Of a DNA stretch of 64,000 bases, positions 1-12,100 are shown piece by piece. This stretch comes from Onthophagus taurus (Eukaryota; Arthropoda; Insecta; Coleoptera; Scarabaeidae): assembly GCF_036711975.1 (NCBI RefSeq), contig NW_027248941.1, forward strand, positions 1,116,001 to 1,180,000. The letters are read 5' to 3'. The notes under the pieces are model-generated. The model was not told where the DNA came from. It saw only the letters and a list, made by a program, of their open reading frames with translations, and ran no database searches. Within the stretch, counting starts at the first letter, position 1. Every line of letters starts with the position of its first letter. The translations under genes were made by a program, and so were the position numbers.

Positions 1-928
1 ACCTTGGATAATATAGGCAATATACTAATTGGCCTTAAGTCTCCCAATTCATGAGGATTTTGGGTTTTTGGAATTGGAGTTACCAGGGCGATCTTCCAAA
101 TATCAGGGAACACAGAACATTCAATGGAATAGTTAATTATATGGCACAAGAAGGGCAAAATTGTAGGACAACACATTAAAAGCATTTTAACACTTATGCC
201 ATCCATACCAACAGAGTTTGATTTGATACCACATAGAATATTGAAAATTTCAGTTTCATTTGTAAGAGAAAATGTTAGTTTTTCTGTAACTTGTGGAAGT
301 ATGTTATTCCAATAAAAGTTAATCAACTCAGCACTTCCCGTTGAATTAGTTTGAGTGCTGAGAAGGAAATTGTTAATAGTATCAGCATCAAAACCAGTAT
401 CAGTCAATACTTGAGTCTTATTTTTGACAACACCCAATTTCCTAAAATTCATCCAAAGATCACGAGATGATCGCTCCTGAAACAATGTGTTCAAAAACGC
501 CCGTTTTTCTCTCAGAATGGCCGAGTTAGTATAATTACGTAGTTGTTTATAATACAGGAAGTGATTGGGACACCTGCTCTGGCGGAATCTACTATAAGCC
601 TGATCACGAAATCTCATAAGGAGCTTGATGTTATCAGTCATCCAAGGGCAATAGTTTTTACGGATGGAAACAGTACGAAAGGGCGCATGACGATCAAAAA
701 GATTATGAATTGAATCAACAAAAAAGGCCACCTTATCATTAATGTCCTGAAATTGGAGTATCCGGCACCAGGGTACTGACAGCAAATCCGCAGAAAACAT
801 GTCAGAATTAAGGTGTTTGAAATCACGAAATGTAAGTTTCGGGTATACATTTTTTAATCTTCCATGCATCCCGAGATCAACGAACACCAAATTATGATCT
901 GCAATATCATGAACAGGTTGAACACCAG
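1..928 (-). mobile_element. Jockey-like non-LTR retrotransposon fragment (endonuclease end and start of reverse transcriptase)
   Basis: One reading frame stays open on the minus strand from about 928 to the window edge. It begins with the last part of an endonuclease domain (a DHNLVFVD segment at about 900-875), then the linker typical of Jockey/CR1 ORF2 proteins (YCPWMTDNIKLLMRFRDQAY, about 650-600). It enters the reverse transcriptase N-terminal region (VGMDGISVKML, WKIALVTPIPK and DLRPISILPILSK, about 210-1). No stop codon was found in the part I translated. The 5' end is cut where the tandem array begins near 929, and the rest of ORF2 lies outside the window. It most likely sits within or beyond the last visible Kdm4 intron. 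The clade is inferred from motif style, not from a phylogeny. Confidence 0.85.
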
Positions 929-2695
929 TTCAAGTATTATAAAAAAATAAGTAAAGTGTCCTTCTTTTAGGTATTTATGTACTATAGGGAAGCCGAGGCA
1001 GCTGTGCTGCCGAGGTAGTGGCTCAAGTAGTACAAAATAATGTAAAATTGTTCCTCTTTAATAGTAATGTATTACCAGCAACCGAGGCAGCAGAGCTGCC
1101 GAGGCAGTAGCTTACGTATTACATCTCAAAGCAATCAGAAAATGTCCCTCTTTAGTAGTAATGTATTACCAGCAACCGAGGCAGCAAAGCTGCCGAGGCA
1201 GTAGCTTAGGTATTACTTGTCAAAGCAATCAGAAAATGTTCCTCTTTAGTACTAATGCATTACCAGGAACCGAGGCGGCAAAGCTGCCGAGGCAGTAGTT
1301 CAAGTATTATAAAAAAATAAGTAAAGTGTCCTTCTTTTAGGTATTTATGTACTATAGGGAAGCCGAGGCAGCTGTGCTGCCAAGGTAGTGGCTCAAGTAG
1401 TAGATAATAATGAGAAATAGTTCATCTTTAGTAGTAATGTATTACCAGCAACCGAGGCAGCAGAGCTGCCGAGGCAGTAGCTTAGGTATTACATTACAAA
1501 GCAATCAGAAAATGTTCCTCTTTAGTAGTAATGTATTACCAGCAACCGAGGCAGTACTTCAAGTATTATAAAAAAATAAGTAAAGTGTCCTTCTCTTAGG
1601 TATTTATGTACTATATGGAAGCCGAGGCAACTGTGCTGCCGAGGTAGTGGCTCAAGTAGTACAGAATAATGTAAAATTTTTCCTCTTTAATAGTAATGTA
1701 TTACCAGCAACCGAGGCAGCAGAGCTGCCGAGGCAGTAGCTTACGTATTACATCTCAAAGCAATCAGAAAATGTCCCTCTTTAGTAGTAATGTATTACCA
1801 GCAACCGAGGCAGCAAAGCTGCCGAGGCAGTAGCTTAGGTATTACTTGTCAAAGCAATCAGAAAATGTTCCTCTTTAGTAGTAATGCATTACCAGGAACC
1901 GAGGCGGCAAAGCTGCCGAGGCAGTAGTTCAAGTATTATAAAAAAATAAGTAAAGTGTCCTTCTCTTAGGTATTTATGTACTATAGGGAAGCCGAGGCAG
2001 CTGTGCTGCCGAGGTAGTGGCTCAAGTAGTACATAATAATGAGAAATAGTTCATCTTTAGTAGTAATGTATTACCAGCAACCGAGGCAGCAGAGCTGCCG
2101 AGGCAGTAGCTTAGGTATTACATTACAAAGCAATCAGAAAATGTTCCTCTTTAGTAGTAATGTATTACCAGCAACCGAGGCAGTACTTCAAGTATTATAA
2201 AAAAATAAGTAAAGTGTCCTTCTTTTAGGTATTTATGTACTATATGGAAGCCGAGGCAGCTGTGCTGCCGAGGTAGTGGCTCAAGTAGTACAAAATAATG
2301 TAAAATTGTTCCTCTTTAATAGTAATGTATTACCAGCAACCGAGGCAGCAGAGCTGCCGAGGCAGTAGCTTACGTATTACAACTCAAAGCAATCAGAAAA
2401 TGTCCCTCTTTAGTAGTAATGTATTACCAGCAACCGAGGCAGCAAAGCTGCCGAGGCAGTAGCTTAGGTATTACATTACAAAGCAATCAGAAAATGTTCC
2501 TCTTTAGTAGTAATGTATTATCAGTAACCGAGGCAGTAGCTTAGGTATTACATCACAAAGCAATAAGAAAATGTTCCTCTTTAGTAGTAATGTATTACCA
2601 GTAACCGAGGCAGCAGAGCTGCCGAGGCAGTGGCTTAAGCATTATAAAGCAATAAGTCAAGGTTTTAAGTATTTATGTACTATATGGAAGCCGAG
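929..2695. repeat. Tandem array (~90 bp unit) with GAGGCAGC/GCTGCC palindrome
   Basis: About 20 copies of a roughly 90-bp unit. Each carries a near-palindrome of the form CCGAGGCAGC-N3-GCTGCCGAGG, followed by a variable AT-rich spacer ending in 'gtagcttaggtattac' or 'gttcaagtattat'. Several spacer types alternate, so larger blocks of several units recur (compare 929-1560 with 1560-2190). Some units are shortened to a half palindrome (near 1544, 2172 and 2525). A related array with the same core lies at 50255-55450. No coding potential is seen. Confidence 0.9.
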
Positions 2696-5600
2696 GCAGC
2701 TATATCATCATTATAACCGTATTTGAGGTTAAAATAGAACACTTTCAACCATAAAAAAAAGCATTATTTCATTTATATCGATATTAGTCATTCACAACAA
2801 TCACAATACTGTGAAAATTTTGTGAATTTTCATTTTTTAACGTTCTTATATCATTTTTGATAACAAAATCGAACACAAAAAATGCGATTTAGAACTTATT
2901 ATTAAGATAATCAATCGCAACGATGCCTTTTATTGTGAAAATTTTTGTGAATATTAATTTTTATCAAATATATCATCATTATAACCGTATTTCGGGTTAA
3001 ATTTTGTGAACTTACGTTTTTATATCATTTTTGATATAAAATTCAAACATTTTAATACAAAAAATGCGATTTTAAATTCATTATTAAGATAATTATTCAC
3101 AACGATAACTTTTATTGTGAAAATTTTATGAATATTAATTTCTTTATTAAATATATCATTATCACAGTATTTTGGATTAAAATAGAACATTTTTAACCAA
3201 CAAAAAATGCAATATTTCATTTATACCGATATAAGTCATTCACAACTTTGTGAAAATTTTGAGAATTTTCATTTTTTAACGTTCTTATATCATTTTTTAT
3301 ACAAAAATCAAAGATTTTAATACAAAAATGCGATTTTGAATTCATTATTAAGATAATCAATCGCAACGATATCTTTTATTGTGAAAATTTTGTGAATATT
3401 TATTTTTTATCAAATATATCATCATTATAACTGTATTTGGGGTTAAAATAGAACATTTTTAACCAACAAAAAATGCAATATTTCATTTATACCGATATTA
3501 GTCATTCACAACAATCACATCTTTGTGAAAATTTTGTGAACTTACATTTTTTAACATTTTTATATCATTTTTGATATAAAATTCAAACATTTTAACACAA
3601 AAAATGCGATTTTAAATTCATTGTTAAGATAATTATTCACAACGATAACTTTTATTGTGAAAATTTTGTGAATATTAATTTGTTTATTACATATATCATC
3701 ATCATTACAGTATTTGGGATTAAAATTGAACATTTTCAACAAAAAAAAATGCATTGTTTCATTTATATCGATATTAGTCATTCACAACAATCACAACTTT
3801 GTGAAAATTTTGTGAATTTTCATTTTTTTAACGTTCTTATATCATTTTTGATATCAAAATTGATCATTTTAATACAAAAAATGCGATTTAAAACTTATTA
3901 TTGAGATAATCAATCGCAATGATGCCTTTCATTGTAAAAATTTTGTGAATATTAATTTTTATCAAATATATCATCATTATAACCGTATTTATGGTTAAAA
4001 TAGAACATTTCTAACTAACAAAAAATACATTATTTCATTTATATCGATATTAATCATTCACAACAATCACAATTTTGTGCAAATTTTGTGAATTTTCATT
4101 TTTTAACAGTTTTATATCATTTTTGATACCAAAATCGAACATTTTAACACAAAAAATGCGATTTTAAATTTATTATTAGGATAATCATTCACAACGATAA
4201 CTTTTATTGTGAAAATTTTGTGAATATTAATTTGTTTATTAAATATATCATCATCATTACAGTATTTAGGGTTAAAATTGAACATTTTTAACAAAAAAAA
4301 AATGCATTGTTTCATTTATATCGATATTAGTCATTCACAACAACCACACCTTTGTGAAAATTTGGAGAGTTTTCATTTTTTAACGTTTTTATATCATTTT
4401 TAATATAAAATTCGAACATTTTAACACAAAAAATGCGATTTAAAACTTATTATTAAGATAATCAATCGCAACAATGCCTTTTATTGTGAAAATTTTTGTG
4501 AATATTAATTTTTTATCAAATATATCATCATTATAACTGTATTTGAGGATAAAATAAAATACTTTTAACCAACAAAAAATGCAATATTTCATTTATACCG
4601 ATATTAGTCATTCACAACAATCACAACTTTGTGAAAATTTTGAGAATTTTCATTTTTTAACGATTTTATATCATTTTTAATATCAAAATCGAACATTTTA
4701 ATACAAAAAATGCGATTTTAAATTCATTATTAAGATAATCAATCGCAACGATATCTTTTATTGTGAAAATTTTGTGAATATGAATTTTTTTATCAAATAT
4801 ATCATCATTATAACTATAGTTGGAGTTAAAATAGAACATTTTTAGCCAACAAAAAATGCAATATTTCAATTATACCGATATTAGACATTCACAACAATCA
4901 CAACTTTGTGAAAATTTTGTGAACTTTCATTTTTTAACGTTTTTATATCATTTTTGATATAAAATTCGAACATTTTAACACAAAAAATGCGATTTTTAAC
5001 TCATTATTAAGAAAACGATAACTTTTATTGTGAAAATTTTGTGAATATTAGTTTGTTTATTAAATATATCATCATTATCGCCGTATTTTGGATTAAAATA
5101 GGACATTCTTAACCAAAAAAATGTATTATTTCATTTATATCAATATTAGGCATTCACAACAATCACAACTTTGTGAATATTTAGTGAATTTTCATTTTTA
5201 ACGTTCTTATATTATTTTGATATCAAATTCGAACATTTTAATACAAAAAATGCGATTTTAAAACCATTATTAAGATAATCACTCGCAACGATATCTTTTA
5301 TTGTGAAAATTTTGTGAATATGAGTTGTTTTATCAAATATATCATCATTATAACTGTATTTGGGGTTAAAATAAAACATTTTTAACTGACAAAAAATGCA
5401 TTATTTCGTTTATACCGATATTAATCATTCACAACAATCACAACTTTGTGAAAATTTTGTGAACTTTCATTTTTTAACGTTTTTATATCATTTTTGATAT
5501 AAAATTCGAACATTTTAACACAAAAAATGCGATTTTAAACTCATTATTAAGAAAACGATAACTTTTATTGTGAAAATTTTGTGAATATTAGTTTGTTTAT

Positions 5601-6116
5601 TAAATATATCATCATTATCGCCGTATTTTGGATTAAAATAGGACATTCTTAACCAAAAAAATGTATTATTTCATTTATATCAATATTAGGCATTCACAAC
5701 AATCACAACTTTGTGAATATTTAGTGAATTTTCATTTTTAACGTTCTTATATTATTTTTGATATCAAATTCGAACATTTTAATACAAAAAATGCGATTTT
5801 AAAACCATTATTAAGATAATCACTCGTAACGATGCCTTTTATTGTGAAAATTTTGTGAATATTAATTTTTTATCAAGTATATCATCATCATAATCGCGTT
5901 TGGTATTAAAATAGAACATTTTTAACCAAAAGAATTGAATTATTTAATTTATATCGACGTTAGTCATTCACAACATTGTGAAAATTTTATTAATTTTCAT
6001 TTTTTAACATTTTTGGTATCAAAATCGAACATTTTAACACAAAAAATGCGATTTTAAATTTAATATTAAGATAATCATCTCAACGATAACTTTGATTGTA
6101 AAAATGTTGTGAATTT
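2696..6116. repeat. Satellite-like tandem array, ~275 bp unit, about 12 copies
   Basis: The phrase 'aaaaaatgcgattt' recurs near 2883, 3066, 3329, 3606, 3882, 4156, 4434, 4709, 4988, 5249, 5527, 5790 and 6046, giving a period of about 275 bp with some shortened units. Each unit also carries 'cattcacaacaatcacaactttgtgaaaattttgtgaa' type phrases. Two blocks (about 4990-5250 and 5510-5790) are nearly identical, indicating recent two-unit amplification. The array ends within about 20 bp of the splice donor of the last visible Kdm4 exon. Short reading frames inside it recur with the repeat and are not genes. Confidence 0.9.
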
Positions 6117-6134
6117 TTAAATTTTTTTACTTAC

Positions 6135-9100
6135 TTTGTACAACGTTTGAACGTTTTCGCCAACATATTCACAAGCGTACACATTTCCATCCTTTAAGCT
6201 AACCTCAACGGGATCTCCGACGGAATAGGACGAAATTCCCTCTGTAGTTATAGGCGATAACGGTTTTGAAACAACATTTTCCGCGAGAACATCACTCACA
6301 AAGCTTCCATCTTTCACCACGTAAAATCCAAACGTTTTCGTTAAGCGGTGATTCAAAACTTCCGCTTTATAAAAACGACCATTCCCGTGTTTTTTGGCCC
6401 AAACTTTCGTTGCTGGTTTAAAAATTTCCTTAAAAAAAAAATTAATTTAATTAAAACATTTTTTTTTTAATTTTAATTTTACTTTTTCTTGTTCCGGTTC
6501 TCGTTTCCACCGCCCATCTTTTAATTTCGGGTAAGTCCTCAGTGTTTCGTTGCGTTCTAATCGCTTACTAATAGATGGGGCCAATATCTTTAAAATATTT
6601 TCTACGCGAACCCCTAATTTTTTCGGGGTTAAAGCCGAAATCTTTTCGTCCAAAGTCTTGGCGCGTTCTTGAGACATCAGGAGGCGTTTTGGGTTATTCA
6701 ATTTCTTTTTTAACGCCATCTGACGTTGATATTTACAATACCACGGTTCTTTTCGGTTTTTTCGAATTTTTTTCTTTTGTTGATTTTCGCGTTGTTTTTC
6801 ATCAACCGCGATTAATTCACTTTCGATGTCTTTTAATGAAAATTTATTAGTTGATGTTGTATCATCTTTTTCTTTTAAATCATCATCTTCATTAAAATTT
6901 TCCGATTTTAACTCAATTTCTTCTAAGACTTTATTGGTAACTTTGGAATCTTTTTGAATCTTTTGGTCTAAATTTTCTTGGTCGATTTTCTTAACATCCT
7001 CGGATGTTGTTATGGGTTCCAACGACATCGGATAAAACCGTTCCGAATTGTTAAATTCGACGTTACACGAATACGAATAAAATTTTTGGTTTGTCCAAAT
7101 CAAATTGGGCCGATTTTTCGGCGGCTTATTTTCTTTCGGCTTTACTATTTCATTTTCCTCCATTTTCTCAACTTGCTTATTAATCTCCTCCTTAATAGCC
7201 ACCATTTCCTCCTCGAAAACTTGCTCCGCTTCTTGCTGTTGTTGCTGGTTATTCAAAAACGCCTGATCATCATCAGCAATGAAATCGTTTAAGGTTGGCT
7301 CCGAAATTTGGTTTTGAAATGGCGTTAAATTTGTGAACTGGCTTTGATTTTGATACTGATTAGTTTCGGGGAATTGATTTTGAGGCGCAAATTGAGTCGG
7401 AATCGCTACTATCGAGTATTCCGATGGCATTACAATCGATTGTTGCATTCCAATGAGATTCTGAACGTTGTAACCAGGCGGAGTTGAACCCGATAAGTAA
7501 TTTTGTATCGCACAAAAATTTAAATTTTGATTCATTTGATTCAAATTTTGACTCGTTACTATCAAATTTTGATTCTGAACCAAATTTGTTTGATTTTGTA
7601 ACAAATTTCCTTGATTTCGTATCAAATTTGCTTGATTTATCATCAAATTTCCTTGATTTTGTATCAAATTAGGTTGATTTTGTATCAAATTAGGTTGATT
7701 TTGAACCAAATTTGCTTGATTTTGAACCAAATTACTTTTTTGAACCAAATTAGGTACACTTTGAACCAAATTACTTTGATTTTGAACCAAATTATGTACA
7801 CTTTGAACCAAATTCGTTTGATTTTGCATCAAATTAGCTTGATTTTGATTCAAATTAGGTATATTTTGAACCAAATTACTTTTTTGTCCCACATTAGGTA
7901 GATTTTGAACCAAATTAGTTTCATTTTGACCCAAATTCGTTTGATTCTGCATCATATTGGCTTGATTTTGACCCAAATTACTTTTTTGTCCCAAATTAGG
8001 TAGATTTTGACCCAAATTCGTTTGATTCTGCATCATATTAATTTGATTTTGACCCAAATTAGGTAAATTTTGTACTAACGTCACATTTTCGGAGTAATTA
8101 ATCACAGTTGGACTAGAATTTTGTAAATTACTACGATTTGGGACAGCTTCGTTAACTTTCTGCGATGACATTTCGACTTTTACCGCATCTTTTTGGCCTG
8201 GTTTAATAATTTCCTGTTTTTGACTTGAATTAACTAAAACACTCCTCGATTTCATCGATTTAAGCCCTTTTTTATCATCTTTAAACGTGTAAATAGGCGA
8301 TTTAATCAACTTTATGTCACCGTGCGCGAAATCTTCAACCTTAACCTCAACTTTAACCGCGGATTGCGGCGAATTCACTTTTAAACTTTTCATTTTCAAG
8401 TTTTCGCACATTTGATGAGATTTCGTTACATTTGAATCGTTAGAATTGATTATTTTAACGTTCGGATTATTTATCGCATTTGAAGTGACGTTTATCGCCG
8501 CCATTTTGCGCGGCTTTGGCGGGATTTTTAAATTTTTATTTTGCAAATTTAAATTTTTATTTTGTAAATTCAAATTCAAACTTTGCGTATTTAAATTTAA
8601 ACTTTGTGTATTTAAATTCAAACTTTGCGCGTTCAAATTCATATTTTGTAAACTCAAATTTTGCGAATTCAAATTTTGCGTGCTAAAATTTTGCAAATTC
8701 AAATTTGGTGAACTCAAACCGTGCGAATTCAAATTTTGCGTATTCGGAATCGTTAAATTATTACTAAACGGTAAATTAATACTGATATTAACACCCGATT
8801 TTTGAAAATTCGAAGGAATTTGAATCGTTTTGACGTTTGACGTTTTGAGGTTAGGTTTTTTCATAACCTTCATTTTATCGTTTAATTCGTTATCGTACTT
8901 TATTTCCTTTTCTTCTTTCGTCATTAATATCTTATCTAATCGGTCGTAATCTTCCTCCTTTAAAATTAAATCCTTTTCTGGATTCTCCTCCAAAATCTTA
9001 TCTAACCTTTGATAATTAGGATCATTCGTTTCTGAGTTAAGCATATGAACGATGTTTTGAAACGTTTTTTGGTCGCCGTTTCCGTTGGTTTTCCCCAAAA

Positions 9101-12100
9101 ATATAACCTCATCCGATATTGACTTATTTATTTCTTTGTTTATGTTGATAGATGGCGCTTGGAGTAATTTGTGTAAAGTAGGGACCGCTTTTTGCATGGT
9201 CCCTGGAATTAAAGGTTTTATTTTGTTGTTGGTGGTTGTTGAAGTTTTATGCAATATGTACATGTTTTTGAATTTCGAATGATTTGGGTTTAAACTTCCC
9301 ATACTTTGCAAAGACTTTTGAATACTCTTCATAACCTTACTTTTATAAATTGGAACTTTTTTCTTTGATTCTTCTTGATACACGCCTTTTTGATTCCGGT
9401 TTAATTTGTCTAATATTTCTTTTCGGACGATATTCTTCGAAACCACCGCTTTTATTTCTTTGGGAATCGTATTTTTCGTCACTTTCTTTAACACAACATC
9501 TTTCGGAAGATAAACATAATCAGAATCTATTTTATTTGGTGATGTTTGAGTCTCAGCTATTAATTTCGGCATATTTCCTTCTTCGCTTTTAATACTTTCT
9601 TCTAATTTTATGGGTTTAGCTTCAACGTTTTGTTTTATTAAGGTTGGCATTTTCTTTGGTTTGCGAATTTTCTTTAATTCCGACGTTAAAGACTGCCTTT
9701 TCATTAATTCTGTTTTAGGGACTTCCCCCACAAAATTAAAAAATTGCTTTTCGTGTAATGCATTAACATCATCTTTTGGTGAGGTTATATTTAAAGTTTT
9801 CTTAACAGAAACTTCGTAATTCTTTAAATCCTCATCCTCAAATATCTCTGTTTTTGGTACAATCAACCCAGAATGTTCTGGTTGAATCTGATATCGACTC
9901 CTCATCAACTCCTCATGTTCTTGTTCCGCCTCCTTAATAATATTGTTAATGGCTAAACAAGTTTTATCCAACTCCTCATCTAAAGCTGCCATATCAGTCA
10001 CTTTTTTATGCTTCTTACACTTCTCTTTATGCTCTTTTTTGTGCTTCTTATGTTTCTTCTTCTCCTCCTCTTTAACGAATCCAATTGGAGCCACAACGGG
10101 GCCACAAACCTTCTTCGACTTAGTATCCAATGGCGTGAACAACCCACTTCGTTCAATTTCATCGATCGGGTTAATTTCTCTTCGTTGCGGTTTATTTTCG
10201 GGTTTTTTCGTTTTTGCTTTTGCCGTTTTTGGTAGAAATGGGCCACAAGATGATGGCGGTTTAAAATCTTCATCAGCGTTCTTCTTTCGCTTCACTTTCC
10301 TCTTTTTTGCAACCACCTCATAACCCTCGTCGTAAATCGACGCTTCCCCAACATCGATTTCCCCAGCTTTCAACCAAATATCTTCTAAAACTTCTAATTG
10401 TTGTTCATCGGGGCTCACTTCATCTCCTTGTTCGGCATCCATATCTTCTTGAATTAATTCAAGTTGAAGCTCAGTGGGGAATTCTGATAAACTAAAGCCA
10501 TGGGAGAAACCTCCAGAGGCCATCGATCGAGACGCTTTTGGGGGGCGACGCTTTAATGGGGCTTCTAAAAAGCTTTGTGGCAATTCTTGGTTATTTTTGT
10601 TGCAAAGGATGTCTTGGGGTAAAGGTAACGGGGCTGCTGATTGCTTATTTGGTTCTTCTGGATGAGGACCAATGTCTAATCCTTGTAACCATTTATCATA
10701 TCTAAAAAAATATTTAATAAAAATTAATTGGATATTAAAATAGTTTAGTATACAAGGAGAAAAATTAAAAAAATTGAATTTGAGGCTGTCTAAAAGTGCC
10801 CTAAAGATGTCAAAATGATTCAAATTGATTCAAAACGACTTTTAATTACTTGGTAGAGAAGAAATAAGACAAAAAAATTAATAAGGATGATTTCCAGAAA
10901 CTTCAAAGATTTTAGAATACGGAAAAAGCTACCAAAAACATCTCTAGACTTAATTAGGATAAAAAAATTCAAAAAAATGATTTTGACGTTCTTTGAGAGT
11001 GTCCCAAAGGTACAAAGAATCAAAAAACGTTAATTGGTGTTTGCCAAAATGACTCAAATTGATTAAAAACGTTTCTAAATTAATAAATAAAGTCAAAAGA
11101 AGTTAAAACAATTAATAAAGATGTTTTCCAAAAGCTCCAAAGATTTTAGAATATGAGAAAAAGATGGTTGGTTTGAATCAAAATAATTCTAAGCTACCAA
11201 AAACAACTCTAGGATACTTAATTAGGATGATAAAATTCAAAAAAATGATTTTGACGTTTTTTGAAAGTGTCCCAAAAATACAAGGAATCAAAAAAACTTT
11301 ATTGGTGGTTGTCAAAATGACTCTATTAGATTAAAAACGTTTTTAAATTAATAAAAAAGTCAAAAGAAGTTAAATTAATTAATTAGGATGTTTTCCAAAA
11401 GCTCCAAAGATTTTAGAATATGAGAAAAAGATGGTTGGTTTGAATCAAAATAATTCTAAGCTACCAAAAACAACTCTAGGATACTTAATTAGGATGATAA
11501 AGTTCAAAAAAATGATTTTGATGTTTTTTGAAAGTGTCCCAAAGATACAAAGAATCAAAAAACGTTAATTGGTGTTTGCCAAAAACACTCAATTAGATTA
11601 AAAACGTTTTTAAATTAATAAATAAATTCAAAAGAAGTTAAAATAATTAATAAGAATGTTTTCTAAAAGCTCCAAGGATTTTAGAATATGAGAAAAAGAT
11701 AGTTGATTTGAATCAAAATCATTCTAACGTACCAAAAACATCTCTAAGATAATTAATTATGATGAAAAATTCCAAAAAAATTAAATTGACGTATTTTTAA
11801 AGTGTCCCAAAGATACAAAGAATCAAAAAACGTTAATTAGTGTGTGTCAAAATGACTCAAATTGATTAAAAACGTTTTTAAATTAATAAATAAAGTCAAA
11901 AGAAGTTAAAATAATTAATAAGAATGTTTTCTAAAAGCTCCAAGGATTTTAGAATATGAGAAAAAGATGGTTGGTTTGAATCAAAATAATTCTAAGCTAC
12001 CAAAAACAACTCTAGGATACTTAATTAGGATGATAAAATTCAAAAAAATGATTTTGATGTTTTTTGAAAGTGTCCCAAAGATACAAAGAATCAAAAAACG

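Noticed and set aside
638-850. Hydrophobic 70-codon minus-strand frame
   Set aside because: It overlaps the retrotransposon in another frame. The neighbouring frame encodes recognisable endonuclease and reverse transcriptase sequence.
3668-4869. Series of similar 60-78 codon frames in the 275-bp satellite
   Set aside because: They recur only because the DNA repeats; they are AT-rich, differ in frame and end, and have no motif.
9943-10323. Plus-strand frame of 126 codons and several others between 6575 and 10665
   Set aside because: They are antisense shadows of the large Kdm4 exon. Phe/Leu-rich runs come from its Lys/Glu-rich and Asn/Gln-rich codons.
6447-10823. ATG at 10823 as the start of a separate 1,458-residue gene
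   Set aside because: The first ~41 codons are intron. A TTTTTTTAG acceptor at 10702 joins the exon in frame to the JmjC exon ending at 12805, and the joined residues match KDM4 ([12 protein letters not shown]).
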